Shown: positions 1 to 8,999 of the stretch, piece by piece
Layout of the letters: every line of letters starts with the position of its first letter
Position numbering within the stretch: the stretch's first letter is position 1
NCBI RefSeq assembly: GCF_000013645.1
Contig: NC_007952.1
Location: 434,001-498,000, forward strand
Origin: Paraburkholderia xenovorans LB400
GTDB taxonomy: Bacteria; Pseudomonadota; Gammaproteobacteria; Burkholderiales; Burkholderiaceae
Length of the DNA stretch: 64,000 nucleotides
Direction: 5' to 3'
Notes under the pieces: model-generated
The model's input: only the letters and a program-made list of their open reading frames with translations
Database searches by the model: none
Told to the model about the DNA's origin: nothing
Program-made: the position numbers and the translations under genes

Positions 1-1928
1 TCGCGCAACGCGTAACCGGCCACCAGCAGACGATCCGAGGCCAGTTCGAGCGTGTTCGCGAGGTCGTTGGCGAGCATCAATGCAGCGGCGTCGCGTACGA
101 CGGCGAGAATGGCGCGGCGTGCCGCGCGCAGCAGTTCGTCGCACTGACGCTCTGAACGCAGCACGTTCCACGACGCGGCCAGAAAGGCATCGCTGTCGAT
201 CGTATCGCTCGCGCTACCGAGGCAGCGCGCAATGGCGAGCGACTTGACGTGCTCCTGCGTCGCCATCAGCACGGTTTGTGCAAGACGCGACAGCGATTCG
301 TGAACATTGCGGTCCCAGCCTTGCTGATGACCGTCGGCGATCAGGCTCATCAGGAACGCAGCGTCTTCGAGTGCGTCGGCAATGTCGTCGGAGAGTTCGA
401 GCAGGTGCTTGAACGGCTGCCAGCGAGGTTGACGCTGCGCCTGCTCACGCGCGCGCATCACCAGGTGGTCAGCCCGCCGCTCCCATGCCTTGGCTCGGGC
501 GGCCAGCGCCTGCGTGGGGCTCTCGCCCGCCGGCGGCGCGGACATGATGTCGTGCGTCAGGCCGTCGCTGACCGCTTGTGCGAGCGCATGGCAGTAACCC
601 GCGTGTTCCTCCAGCAGTTCGAACGCGCTGCTGTGCTGGTGCACACGCCGCGCGAGCAACAACCGCGTCTGATCGGCGACGAGCGCCACGGGTTGCCCGC
701 CGAGCAGGGCGTGACTTGCCATCTGTAGCACTTCGACCATGAATGCCTGCGCATCGGTCGCGCCAAGTACCGTGTCGAGCCGGTCGCCGATGCGAAACGC
801 CCCTTGGCCGACGGCTTGCATTGCAGCGTAGATGAGCTCTTCGCCACCGGCCTTCAACCAGGCCATGTGGCCGGCTTCGAGCCGGACTGCCTCGCGCAAG
901 ACCTCGATGGCATGGTCTTTGTCGACGAACGAAAGCAGCCGCTTGCGAGCCCTGTTCCAGTCGATCAGGAAAACGATGCGTGATCCGATTCCTTCGAGTG
1001 TGGTTTCGAGCGCGCGCTCGTCGGCGCAATCGAAGCGCGCGACGCCGAACGTGTATGCATCGCCTTCGTTCAGCGCGGCATTCACTTTCGACTGCAGGTC
1101 GCTCCACTTCGCACCGTACGGCACGAGCAGCGACTGGAAGAACGCAAAGCGCGGCCGGTGCAGATCCGAATAACTCAGCGTGATCGTCAGGCCTTCAATC
1201 TGCACGACCAGCACATGGACGTCATTGGTGCCGATGTCGTTCTGCACCAGCAGCCGCTCGCCGTCGCGCGTCGCGGCGGTGTCGAGCCCGGGATGATCGA
1301 ACTTGAGCGGCGCCGTGCGATTCAGCCCGCGCATGAACGCGACGACGCGCGCGCGATCGTCCGGTTGCAGTTGCCACACATGTGCGCCATCGATCTCCTC
1401 GCTGGAGATCGTACCCGCCAACTGGTTGAGCGCATGGTGCAGGTCCATCACCAGCAGATGCAGGCTGTCGTCGCCATTGGTGCGCTGGCCGCGCGTCAGC
1501 GATTGCAATTGCGGGCGGTCGAGGCGTTCGCCGCGCAGCGTACCGAGTTCGTCCAGCCAGTGCTGGACACGCGCGTGCAATGCGTTTGCCGGCTCATCCG
1601 GTTGAAGGAGTGGCCGCGCCATCGTCTCCAGATCTTCGGCAAGACGCTGTACGAGACGTGTGAGATCAGGCAACAGCAGCGTGCCGTCCATCAGCGAGGC
1701 GCTCGCCGGCATGTCCCGAAGCCAGGGCGCATCGACGTGCGCGGCGACAAGCTCAGCGGTCAGATCCGGTAATTCGCCGTCGGGATGTTCGGCGTGCGCG
1801 AAGGCAACCTGCAGCACGCTCAGGTAGAGCTTCAGGCGGTCGTTGGCAGACAGCGCCGCCTTGATCCAGCCTGGCAGCAGCAGGCTGCGCTGTCCCATTG
1901 CAGCGATTGCTTGGGTCTTTTGCGTCAT
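1..1928 (-). CDS. uncharacterised protein with PhoU/DUF47-like C-terminal helices (3' end outside window)
   Basis: Reading the minus strand from an ATG at 1928 gives about 642 open codons that run off the left edge without a stop, so the protein is larger than shown. The N-terminus begins MTQKTQAIAAMG. The whole chain looks soluble and helical, with many Leu/Ala/Arg/Glu heptad-like stretches and no signal peptide or membrane segment. The last visible part (ending LASDRLLVAGYALR) resembles the helical PhoU/DUF47 'phosphate transport regulator-like' fold, but this is by eye only. It diverges from the Mg2+ ATPase gene and shares the short intergenic region with the FNR box at 2014-2027, which suggests control by oxygen limitation. 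The function is unknown. Confidence 0.7.
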   Translation of the reverse strand, partial: MTQKTQAIAAMGQRSLLLPGWIKAALSANDRLKLYLSVLQVAFAHAEHPDGELPDLTAELVAAHVDAPWLRDMPASASLMDGTLLLPDLTRLVQRLAEDLETMARPLLQPDEPANALHARVQHWLDELGTLRGERLDRPQLQSLTRGQRTNGDDSLHLLVMDLHHALNQLAGTISSEEIDGAHVWQLQPDDRARVVAFMRGLNRTAPLKFDHPGLDTAATRDGERLLVQNDIGTNDVHVLVVQIEGLTITLSYSDLHRPRFAFFQSLLVPYGAKWSDLQSKVNAALNEGDAYTFGVARFDCADERALETTLEGIGSRIVFLIDWNRARKRLLSFVDKDHAIEVLREAVRLEAGHMAWLKAGGEELIYAAMQAVGQGAFRIGDRLDTVLGATDAQAFMVEVLQMASHALLGGQPVALVADQTRLLLARRVHQHSSAFELLEEHAGYCHALAQAVSDGLTHDIMSAPPAGESPTQALAARAKAWERRADHLVMRAREQAQRQPRWQPFKHLLELSDDIADALEDAAFLMSLIADGHQQGWDRNVHESLSRLAQTVLMATQEHVKSLAIARCLGSASDTIDSDAFLAASWNVLRSERQCDELLRAARRAILAVVRDAAALMLANDLANTLELASDRLLVAGYALR

Positions 1929-2013
1929 GGCAGCCGGTTGTCTGGGTAACTCGCCCAGTCTCGACTGCCTGTGTGACACTTTCCTGACAGCGGTGATGAC
2001 GCGGGAGCCTTCG

Positions 2014-2027
2014 TTGATACACATCAA
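2014..2027. promoter_or_regulatory. FNR/ANR box, perfect consensus
   Basis: The sequence TTGAT-ACAC-ATCAA matches the FNR/ANR consensus TTGAT-N4-ATCAA exactly. It lies 86 bp upstream of the minus-strand gene start at 1928 and about 190 bp upstream of the P-type ATPase start at 2228, so it could serve either or both. An FNR protein with the matching recognition helix is encoded at 17579-18328. I could not recognise a convincing -10 element on either side. Confidence 0.75.
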
Positions 2028-2112
2028 CTGAGTGCCGATTGACCTGCGCGAGCATCCGCAGAACCGCATATGACGTGTGCAGGGTGCATGATGGCGGGGA
2101 AGAATTCGCATG

Positions 2113-2138
2113 CGGATCGTACGGATCGTGCGGATCGT
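2113..2138. repeat. three phased CGGATCGT direct repeats in the mgtA leader
   Basis: CGGATCGT occurs at 2113-2120, 2122-2129 and 2131-2138, an exact 9-bp period. The array sits about 90 bp before the ATPase start codon. It could be a regulator binding array or simply a slippage repeat. Confidence 0.6.
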
Positions 2139-2227
2139 TCCTCACCTTTCCTTGTCCGCAATCGAAGGGCGCCGGTGTTCAACTTCCGATCGGTCAGGCC
2201 ATGATATTTCTCGGCGGCAAATATGAC

Positions 2228-4879
2228 ATGCGCACCATGATCCCGGTCCTGAAGACCTGGCTGCGACGTTCGCCGTCGCCGACGGGCGTGCACGTGTCGG
2301 CCACCTGCAGCGAAACGCTCACCGAGTTCGCGCGGGTTTCACCTGACGAAGCGCTCCAGCGGCTGCACAGCGCGGCGAGCGGCCTCTCCGCCGACGAGGT
2401 CGCCGAGCGCTTACGTAGTACCGGCTCCAACCAGGTGGCTCACGAAGTGCGCCATACGATCCTCGGTGAACTTGCCAACAGATCGGTCAATCCGCTGAAC
2501 CTGCTGCTGTTGTCGCTGGCGGGCGCGTCGTACTTCCTCGGCGATTCACGTGCCACGATCATGATCGCGGTGATGGTCGTGCTCAGCGTTTCACTCGGTT
2601 TTCTTCAGGAGCACCGCTCGAACAAAGCCGCCGATGCACTGCGCCGGATGGTGCGCACCACCGCCACGGTGCGCCGGCGTGCAACGGGAGCCGAAGCGGA
2701 TCATGTCGACATTCCCATCGAGCAGCTCGTGCCCGGCGACGTTGTGCTGTTGTCGGCCGGCGACATGATTCCCGCCGACCTGCGGCTGATCTCGGCGAGA
2801 GATCTATTCGTCAATCAATCGACACTGACCGGCGAGGCAATGCCGCTCGAGAAAGTGGCGCATGCCTGCGGCGGCGCTGCGGAGACGCATTTCGACCTGC
2901 CTAATATCTGTTTCATGGGCAGTGCCGTTGTCAGCGGTGTCGGCTGCGGCGTCGTTGTGCTCACGGGGGGCAGGACGGCTTTCGGCCGCGTCGCCGACCT
3001 GATAGCCGCGCAACGCGTAGAAACGAGCTTCGACAAAGGCATTGCGCGATTCACCTGGCTGATGATGGCTTTCATTCTGGTGATGGTTCCGCTCGTGTTC
3101 GTCATCAATGGCCTGACCAAAGGTAACTGGTTCGAAGCGTTGCTCTTCGCGGTTGCGGTGGCGGTGGGGCTCACGCCCGAGATGCTGCCGATGATCGTGA
3201 CCGTCAATCTCGCCAAGGGCGCGATTGCGATGTCGCGGAAGAAGGTCATAGTGAAACGCATCAATGCGATCCAGAATTTTGGCGCGATGGATGTTCTTTG
3301 CACGGACAAGACCGGCACGCTAACGCAGGACCGCATCATTCTCAAACGCCACCTGGACCTCCACGGAGACGAATCGGATCAGGTGCTCGAATATGCTTAT
3401 CTGAACAGCGCGCATCAGTCGGGCCTCAAGAATCTGCTCGATGTCGCCGTGCTGAAGCATGTGGAGCTCCATGAGCAACTCAAGGTGCACGAGCAGTACA
3501 CCAAAATCGACGAGATGCCGTTCGATTTCGAACGGCGCCGGATGTCTGTCGTGCTCGCGCGGGGAGACGGTGCCCACATCCTGATCTGCAAAGGGGCGGT
3601 GGAGGAGATTTTCTCGGTGTGCACCCGTTACGTGATCAACGGCGATATGGGCACGCTCGACGAACGCAATTTCACCGCGGCAAAAGAAGCCACCGCCGCG
3701 CTCAATGCAGATGGGTTTCGAGTCGTCGCGGTCGCCTACAAGGAAATGCCGCCGCAGCAGGCCACCTATACGGTCGGCGACGAGGCCGATCTGATATTGC
3801 TCGGCTACATTGCATTTCTCGATCCACCGAAGGAGACGGCCGCGGCGGCAATCGCAACGTTGAAAGAGCGCGGCGTGCAGGTGAAGATTCTCACCGGAGA
3901 CAACGATATCGTGACCCGCAAGATCTGCCATGAGGTTGGACTCACGGTGGGCCGCGTCGTGCTCGGCAAGGAACTCGAAACACTATCGCCCGCTCAGTTG
4001 GCCGATCTTGCGGAGACCGCTTCCGTCTTTGCCAAAGTATCGCCGTCGCAAAAGGCCTCGATTATCGACGCGTTGCATCGGAAGGGACATGTCGTCGGTT
4101 TCCTCGGGGACGGCGTCAACGACGGCCCCGCGCTGAAGGTCGCGGACGTCGGCATTTCCGTTGATAGCGCGGTCGATATCGCGAAAGAGTCCGCCGACAT
4201 CATTCTGCTGGAGAAGAGCCTTGCCGTTCTTGGCGAAGGCGTGCTCGAAGGCCGCAAGGTGTTTGGGAACATCACCAAGTACATCAAGATGGGCGCCAGT
4301 TCGAACTTCGGGAACATGTTCAGCGTGCTCGGCGCCAGCATCATCCTGCCGTTCCTGCCGATGGCGCCAATCCAGGTGCTCACGAACAACCTGCTATACG
4401 ACTTTTCGCAGACCGCCATTCCGACCGACAACGTGGATGAAGAATACCTGCGTGTGCCGCGGCGATGGGATATCGGCAACATCGTCAAGTTCATGCTGCT
4501 GATCGGGCCGATCAGTTCCATCTTTGATTATGTGACGTATTTCATGATGCTTTATGTCTTCGGCGCGTGGGACAAACCTTCGCTGTTCCAGACGGGCTGG
4601 TTCGTGGAGTCGCTGCTCACCCAGACGCTGATTATCCACATCATCCGGACTTCGAAGGTGCCATTCTTGCAGAGTCGCGCAAGCGCGGCGCTGATCGCGA
4701 CAAGTCTCATCATCGCCGCTGTGGGCATTGCCATTCCCTATACGTGGCTTGGCACGTTCCTGGGCTTTATTCCATTGCCGTCGGCTTACTGGCCGGCGCT
4801 TGTGCTGATTCTCCTGAGTTACGCTGTGCTGACGCATCTGATGAAAACCTGGTTCGTGCGGCGATTCGGGCTGGATTGA
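2228..4879 (+). CDS. mgtA: magnesium-translocating P-type ATPase (MgtA/MgtB type)
   Basis: This is an inner-membrane P3-type ATPase that couples ATP hydrolysis to Mg2+ entry; it is about 883 residues from the chosen start, close to the usual 890-910. Seen in order: an N-terminal cation-ATPase domain, the actuator motif TLTGEAMPLEK, the M4 motif LTPEMLPMIVTVNLAKGA typical of MgtA/MgtB, the phosphorylation motif CTDKTGTLTQD with its aspartate near residue 360, the hinge GDGVNDGPALK near residue 627, and a hydrophobic C-terminal block of M5-M10. The frame stays open upstream to about 2039. I prefer the ATG at 2228 because the family begins near there; 2201 is the alternative. The upstream FNR box and the neighbouring desaturase suggest induction at low oxygen rather than a classical PhoP/Mg2+ leader. 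Confidence 0.93.
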   Translation: MRTMIPVLKTWLRRSPSPTGVHVSATCSETLTEFARVSPDEALQRLHSAASGLSADEVAERLRSTGSNQVAHEVRHTILGELANRSVNPLNLLLLSLAGASYFLGDSRATIMIAVMVVLSVSLGFLQEHRSNKAADALRRMVRTTATVRRRATGAEADHVDIPIEQLVPGDVVLLSAGDMIPADLRLISARDLFVNQSTLTGEAMPLEKVAHACGGAAETHFDLPNICFMGSAVVSGVGCGVVVLTGGRTAFGRVADLIAAQRVETSFDKGIARFTWLMMAFILVMVPLVFVINGLTKGNWFEALLFAVAVAVGLTPEMLPMIVTVNLAKGAIAMSRKKVIVKRINAIQNFGAMDVLCTDKTGTLTQDRIILKRHLDLHGDESDQVLEYAYLNSAHQSGLKNLLDVAVLKHVELHEQLKVHEQYTKIDEMPFDFERRRMSVVLARGDGAHILICKGAVEEIFSVCTRYVINGDMGTLDERNFTAAKEATAALNADGFRVVAVAYKEMPPQQATYTVGDEADLILLGYIAFLDPPKETAAAAIATLKERGVQVKILTGDNDIVTRKICHEVGLTVGRVVLGKELETLSPAQLADLAETASVFAKVSPSQKASIIDALHRKGHVVGFLGDGVNDGPALKVADVGISVDSAVDIAKESADIILLEKSLAVLGEGVLEGRKVFGNITKYIKMGASSNFGNMFSVLGASIILPFLPMAPIQVLTNNLLYDFSQTAIPTDNVDEEYLRVPRRWDIGNIVKFMLLIGPISSIFDYVTYFMMLYVFGAWDKPSLFQTGWFVESLLTQTLIIHIIRTSKVPFLQSRASAALIATSLIIAAVGIAIPYTWLGTFLGFIPLPSAYWPALVLILLSYAVLTHLMKTWFVRRFGLD

Positions 4880-5241
4880 GCGCTGCGACTTGAGCCAATC
4901 ATACCGGTGGACGAGAGATAGGCGACTCTCGGCGCGGACCGCCGCCCGGGCTGCGGATTCCGTCGCCATGGTCGGCCTGCAGACCGCCGTGCTGCCCTGC
5001 GCTTCGTGCGCTCCTTGCCGACGGGTATCCGGGCGATGATGCCCTTCGTTGATCTCTTCTATCCCGCGCCGGTAACTTATTGCCAACCGGTGCGGCACCG
5101 TACCGACTTGTCATGTGGTTTCGGACATCATGAACGTAACGGGCGTTGAACGACGTGGCCTGACCGTGAAGTCATGCCCGGATCGCCAATGCCAGCCTTG
5201 CCGGCGATCACACGCCGCCGCCCATTCGGAGGACAACCGGC
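4880..5241. other. intergenic region between mgtA and the small gene
   Basis: About 360 bp without a convincing gene. The reading frames through it use unusual codons and have no ribosome binding sites. I see no strong terminator or FNR box; the only clear signal is the GGAGG ribosome binding site at 5227-5231 of the next small gene. Confidence 0.5.
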
Positions 5242-5406
5242 ATGAATCCACTCACATTGTTCATTTTTACCGCTGCTGTTTTCGCCGCGCTCGACGTATG
5301 GCAATCGGTCCGACCCGAATCCAATGCCGCGTGGGTCCGTTCTCTGACCACCTGGGGCCTCAGGCTAGTGGCAACACGCTCCCGGATCGGCGCTACCTCG
5401 CTGTAG
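5242..5406 (+). CDS. small 54-aa protein upstream of desA
   Basis: A complete 54-codon frame starts at ATG 5242 with a good GGAGG site ten bases upstream and ends 14 bp before the desaturase start, so the two are probably co-transcribed. The first 20 residues (MNPLTLFIFTAAVFAALDVW) form one likely membrane helix, followed by a basic, Trp- and Arg-containing tail. This is consistent with a small single-pass inner-membrane protein with a cytoplasmic tail. I do not recognise a family. The ribosome binding site and the tight spacing are the main support. Confidence 0.5.
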   Translation: MNPLTLFIFTAAVFAALDVWQSVRPESNAAWVRSLTTWGLRLVATRSRIGATSL

Positions 5407-5419
5407 AAAGAAGGTCGAC

Positions 5420-6616
5420 TTGCTTAGTCATTCACTCGCATTTCTTTCAGGCGGCCTATTGGCCCTTTCATGGTGGCAGATCGTGCTGGCCACGCTGGTG
5501 TCCACGCACATCACCATCGTCAGTGTGACGGTCTATCTGCACCGTTGCCAGGCGCACCGCGCACTTGACCTGCATCCTCTGGCCAGTCATTTTTTCCGTT
5601 TCTGGCTCTGGATGACAACGGGAATAGTGACCGGCAAGTGGGCGGCGGTTCATCGCAAACACCACGCGAAGTGCGAAACGCAAGAGGACCCTCACAGTCC
5701 GCAATTCAAGGGTATCTGGAAAGTATTGCTGGGTGGTGCCGAGCTCTATCGAACCGAAGCGAAGAATGGTGAAACGCTGCGCAGGTTCGGCCACGGCACG
5801 CCGGTCGACTGGATGGAGCGGAACGTCTATGAAAAATATCCGGATCTCGGCGTCAGTTTGCTGATGGTGATCGATATCTTGCTGTTCGGTGTGGTCGGCG
5901 TGTCGGTGTGGGCCATCCAGATGATGTGGATTCCTTTCTGGGCTGGCGGCGTGGTCAATGGGCTGGGCCATTTCTGGGGTTACCGCAACTTCGGTCCTCC
6001 CGATGCGAGCACGAACGTATTTCCGATCGGCATTCTGATCGGCGGCGAGGAGCTTCACAATAATCACCACGCGTATGCGACATCCGCAAAGATGTCGAAC
6101 AGATGGTACGAGTTCGACATCGGCTGGATGTACATTTGCGTCCTGTCCGCGCTGGGTCTGGCGAAGGTCAGGAAAGTGGCGCTCAGACCGCATCTGGTCA
6201 AAGGCAAATCGGTACTCGACGACGAAACGCTGCAAGCCGTGCTTCGAAATCGCTGCGAGGTGATGGCCAGCTATGCCCGAACGGCTGAGCATGCCTACCG
6301 GCAGGAACTGGTGCGTGCGAAGCACATGAGCCGGCGCGAGCGAGCCGCGCTAATGCGTGGCGTAAGAAAATGGTTTCGCGACGGACAGCCAGCGCAAGAC
6401 GGGGCACGTCAACCGGTGCCGACAGAACTCTGCGACAACCACGCGAAGCTTCTGGTCTACGTTGAATTGCGCGAAGATCTGGCGGCAATCTGGGAGCGCT
6501 CGAATCGTTCTCGCGAACAACTGCTCTGCCAGTTGGAGGCGTGGTGCCGACGTGCCGAACAGAGTCGCATCGACGCCTTGAGGGAATTCTCGCTTCGTCT
6601 TCGTCACTACGGTTGA
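5420..6616 (+). CDS. desA: DesA-type phospholipid/acyl fatty acid desaturase
   Basis: This is a membrane di-iron desaturase that introduces a double bond into acyl chains, probably at delta-9 of phospholipids as described for Pseudomonas DesA. The three histidine boxes are visible: HRCQAH at residues 41-46, HRKHH at 78-82 and HNNHH at 213-217, with hydrophobic segments between them. The length of 398 aa matches DesA. Residues from about 265 form a charged helical C-terminal extension. Translation most likely starts at TTG 5420, five bases after AGAAGG; no better in-frame start is seen. The enzyme needs oxygen, so its place behind an FNR-box locus fits adjustment of membrane fluidity when oxygen is scarce. 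Confidence 0.92.
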   Translation: MLSHSLAFLSGGLLALSWWQIVLATLVSTHITIVSVTVYLHRCQAHRALDLHPLASHFFRFWLWMTTGIVTGKWAAVHRKHHAKCETQEDPHSPQFKGIWKVLLGGAELYRTEAKNGETLRRFGHGTPVDWMERNVYEKYPDLGVSLLMVIDILLFGVVGVSVWAIQMMWIPFWAGGVVNGLGHFWGYRNFGPPDASTNVFPIGILIGGEELHNNHHAYATSAKMSNRWYEFDIGWMYICVLSALGLAKVRKVALRPHLVKGKSVLDDETLQAVLRNRCEVMASYARTAEHAYRQELVRAKHMSRRERAALMRGVRKWFRDGQPAQDGARQPVPTELCDNHAKLLVYVELREDLAAIWERSNRSREQLLCQLEAWCRRAEQSRIDALREFSLRLRHYG

Positions 6617-6704
6617 TATTCGTTTGCCATCACCCCGTCAACCAGACCTTGCATGGGGACAAGTAGAATAGGCAAATGCCAGCTACAGTGTCCAGGGGGT
6701 GCTC

Positions 6705-7082
6705 ATGCTTGACCACATTATCCTTTCCGTGAGCGACGTAGAACGTTCGCTTGCTTTCTATGACGCCGCACTCAAGCCGCTCAACATCAGATACTTCATG
6801 CCATATAAGGGAGAAAACGGTCATCCCGATCTATGGGGATTCGGTGACGGTCAGCGGGCGATCTTCTGGTTGAAGCAGGGCAAGCCATATCCCGAGGCAA
6901 TCCATTGGGGGTTCATGGCGCCAGATAACAATACGGTCGATGAGTTCTACAAGGCCGCAATTCTGGCTGGCGCCAGGGATAATATTTCGCCTCGCGCGAG
7001 ACTGGAATATTATTCGGGCTACTACGCTGCCGATGTATTTGATCCAGACGGATATTCTTTCGAGGTCGTGCATAAAAGCTAG
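6705..7082 (+). CDS. VOC (glyoxalase/dioxygenase fold) family protein
   Basis: A single-domain VOC protein of about 125 aa. It opens with LDHIILSVSDVERSLAFYD, the usual first beta-alpha unit with its metal-ligand histidine, and ends with the typical DPDGYSFEVVHK strand carrying the second-half glutamate. Members include lyases, isomerases, dioxygenases and resistance proteins, and the substrate cannot be read from sequence. The ATG at 6705 is preceded by CCAGGGGG; a GTG at 6699 is the alternative. It precedes the FAD monooxygenase by 77 bp in the same direction, so both may act on one aromatic or antibiotic-like compound. Confidence 0.85.
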   Translation: MLDHIILSVSDVERSLAFYDAALKPLNIRYFMPYKGENGHPDLWGFGDGQRAIFWLKQGKPYPEAIHWGFMAPDNNTVDEFYKAAILAGARDNISPRARLEYYSGYYAADVFDPDGYSFEVVHKS

Positions 7083-7159
7083 ACGAGCGGATAGCAGGCG
7101 TCCCGCAGTCTTTCTCGACATTACATGGCAGCGGTCAGGGCGCTTAAAGGAATTCCACT

Positions 7160-8707
7160 TTGATCTATGACGTTGTGATTGCCGGCGGCGGCCCCGTCGG
7201 CCTGTTTCTCGCCTGCGAGCTGCGCCTCGCGGGCCTGCCGGTGTTAGTGCTCGAGCAAGCCGAGGATCCGGGTTCGCCGTTGAAGCGGCTACCGTTCGGA
7301 TTGCGCGGCCTGTCGGCACCCACCCTCGAAGCCTTCTACCGTCGCGGTATGCTGAACGAGATCGCCGCGCCCCAACGCGCGAAAGACGATTCGGGCAGCA
7401 GCGTGCCGAATGCCGCGCATTGGATGCAACAGCAGCGCCGCCCTGGCGGCCATTTCGCCGGCATTCAGTTCTATTACGACAACATCGACACCTCGAAGTG
7501 GCCGTATCGCTTGCCAGGTCCGGCCGGCACCAGCATGGCGGTCGAGATGGAGCATATCGAATCCGTATTGACCGCTCGCGCAATTGCATTGGGCGTTGAG
7601 ATCAGGCGCGGCCTGAGTGTGGATGGTTTCGACCAGTCGGAAGAGGGCGTCACCGTTCACGCCGGCAGTGAAATTTTTCGCGGTCGATGGCTCGTCGGTT
7701 GTGACGGCGGGCGCAGTACAGTGCGCAGGATTGGCGGCTTTGACTTCGTCGGCACAGATCCCGAGTTCACCGGCTATTCCGTTCAGGTCGAGATGGCTGA
7801 TCCGGAAAAGCTCAAACCGGGCCGCCATTACACGCCAACGGGCATGTACACCTACCAGAAGCCCGGAACCATCGCGATGGTCGATTTCGATGGGGGCGCT
7901 TTCCACCGAACCCAGCCGATCACGCTCGATCATGTGCAGGCGGTGTTGCGCCATATCTCCAACACGGATGTTACCGTCACGGCCCTCCAGCTTGCCACCA
8001 CGTGGACCGATCGCGCCTATCACGCCACGACCTACCGCAAAGGGCGTGTGCTGCTCGCGGGCGATGCCGCGCACATCCATTCCCCCTTGGGTGGCCAGGG
8101 CCTCAACCTCGGTCTGGGCGACGCGATGAATCTCGGATGGAAGCTTGCCGCGACCGTTCGTGACGATGCGCCGGCCGGTCTGCTCGACAGCTATACGAGC
8201 GAACGGCATCCGGTAGGTGCGCAGGTTCTCGACTGGTCGCGCGCCCAGGTCGCGATCATGCGGCCAAGCCGCAGTTCGCGTGCGCTCGAAGCCATCATGC
8301 GTGATCTCATCGACACGCGCGATGGTGCTACGTATTTCGCCGAGCGCGTCTGGGGTACTGCTCTGCGCTACGACCTCGGCAGCAGCCACACGCTGGTGGG
8401 CCGCAGCGCGCCCGATTTCGAGCTGATCGACGGGACGAGGCTCGGTGAGCTTTTCACGAAGGGAAGAGGCTTATTGCTGGACTTCGACGCTCTCCCATCG
8501 CTTCAAGCGCTGGCGAGCCGCTGGAGTGACCGGATCACGTATGTCGCAAGCGACGTCAAGGATCGGCTCGGCGTGAGCGCGGTGCTCGTGCGCCCTGATG
8601 GCTTCGTCGCGTGGGCCGGTGAAGCGTCGCCCAACCATGACGAGGCGACCCAGGCCGCGTCGCAATGGTTCGGCAAGCCAGAAGAAGAAGGGCGTTCCCC
8701 TGCGTGA
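7160..8707 (+). CDS. FAD-dependent aromatic monooxygenase (PheA/TfdB family)
   Basis: A class A flavoprotein hydroxylase of 515 aa that would use NAD(P)H and O2 to hydroxylate an aromatic ring. The Rossmann motif GGGPVGLFLACEL lies near residue 9, and the FAD-ribityl motif GDAAHIHSPLGGQGLNLGLG lies near residue 305. The C-terminal ~120 residues look like the thioredoxin-like dimerisation domain of this family. It starts at TTG 7160 behind AAAGGA. A partner for ring cleavage is not seen apart from the VOC protein upstream, so the pathway is unknown. The last gene of this short group is followed by a roughly 290-bp gap before the transporter genes. Confidence 0.88.
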   Translation: MIYDVVIAGGGPVGLFLACELRLAGLPVLVLEQAEDPGSPLKRLPFGLRGLSAPTLEAFYRRGMLNEIAAPQRAKDDSGSSVPNAAHWMQQQRRPGGHFAGIQFYYDNIDTSKWPYRLPGPAGTSMAVEMEHIESVLTARAIALGVEIRRGLSVDGFDQSEEGVTVHAGSEIFRGRWLVGCDGGRSTVRRIGGFDFVGTDPEFTGYSVQVEMADPEKLKPGRHYTPTGMYTYQKPGTIAMVDFDGGAFHRTQPITLDHVQAVLRHISNTDVTVTALQLATTWTDRAYHATTYRKGRVLLAGDAAHIHSPLGGQGLNLGLGDAMNLGWKLAATVRDDAPAGLLDSYTSERHPVGAQVLDWSRAQVAIMRPSRSSRALEAIMRDLIDTRDGATYFAERVWGTALRYDLGSSHTLVGRSAPDFELIDGTRLGELFTKGRGLLLDFDALPSLQALASRWSDRITYVASDVKDRLGVSAVLVRPDGFVAWAGEASPNHDEATQAASQWFGKPEEEGRSPA

Positions 8708-8999
8708 CCCGCGGCGCGCGGACAAGCAGACCTTATAGCCGCGACTGACGATATAGCAGAGCGGCACATATCGCCACCATCGAGCAATGCGTCAGAACTG
8801 AAAAGCAAAGCATAAAAAACTGTTTGTCATTGCCCTACCAGCCGGCCTTTAATAACAAACTCGCCTACGCGAGGCACTGCCTTTGCCGATAGATGTTCGC
8901 TATCCGGATCGCCGGGCAAACTGAATCCGCCCCGAGGTGTGTTGACCCGTACTGGCTCCATCCGGAGCCGTGCTTTTTCATGGCTAATCTGGGACTGAC
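8708..8999. promoter_or_regulatory. promoter region of the organosulfur cluster (inferred)
   Basis: About 290 bp separate the FAD monooxygenase from the permease gene. The stretch around 8815-8865 is A/T-rich for this window and holds an interrupted inverted pair GTTTGT/ACAAAC. By analogy with ssu operons a CysB- or Cbl-type activator could bind here, but I cannot recognise a site. Confidence 0.3.

Noticed and set aside
2039..2200. An N-terminal extension of the Mg2+ ATPase
   Set aside because: The extra 63 codons hold several cysteines and no recognisable sequence, and they run through the divergent regulatory region. Family starts fall near 2228.
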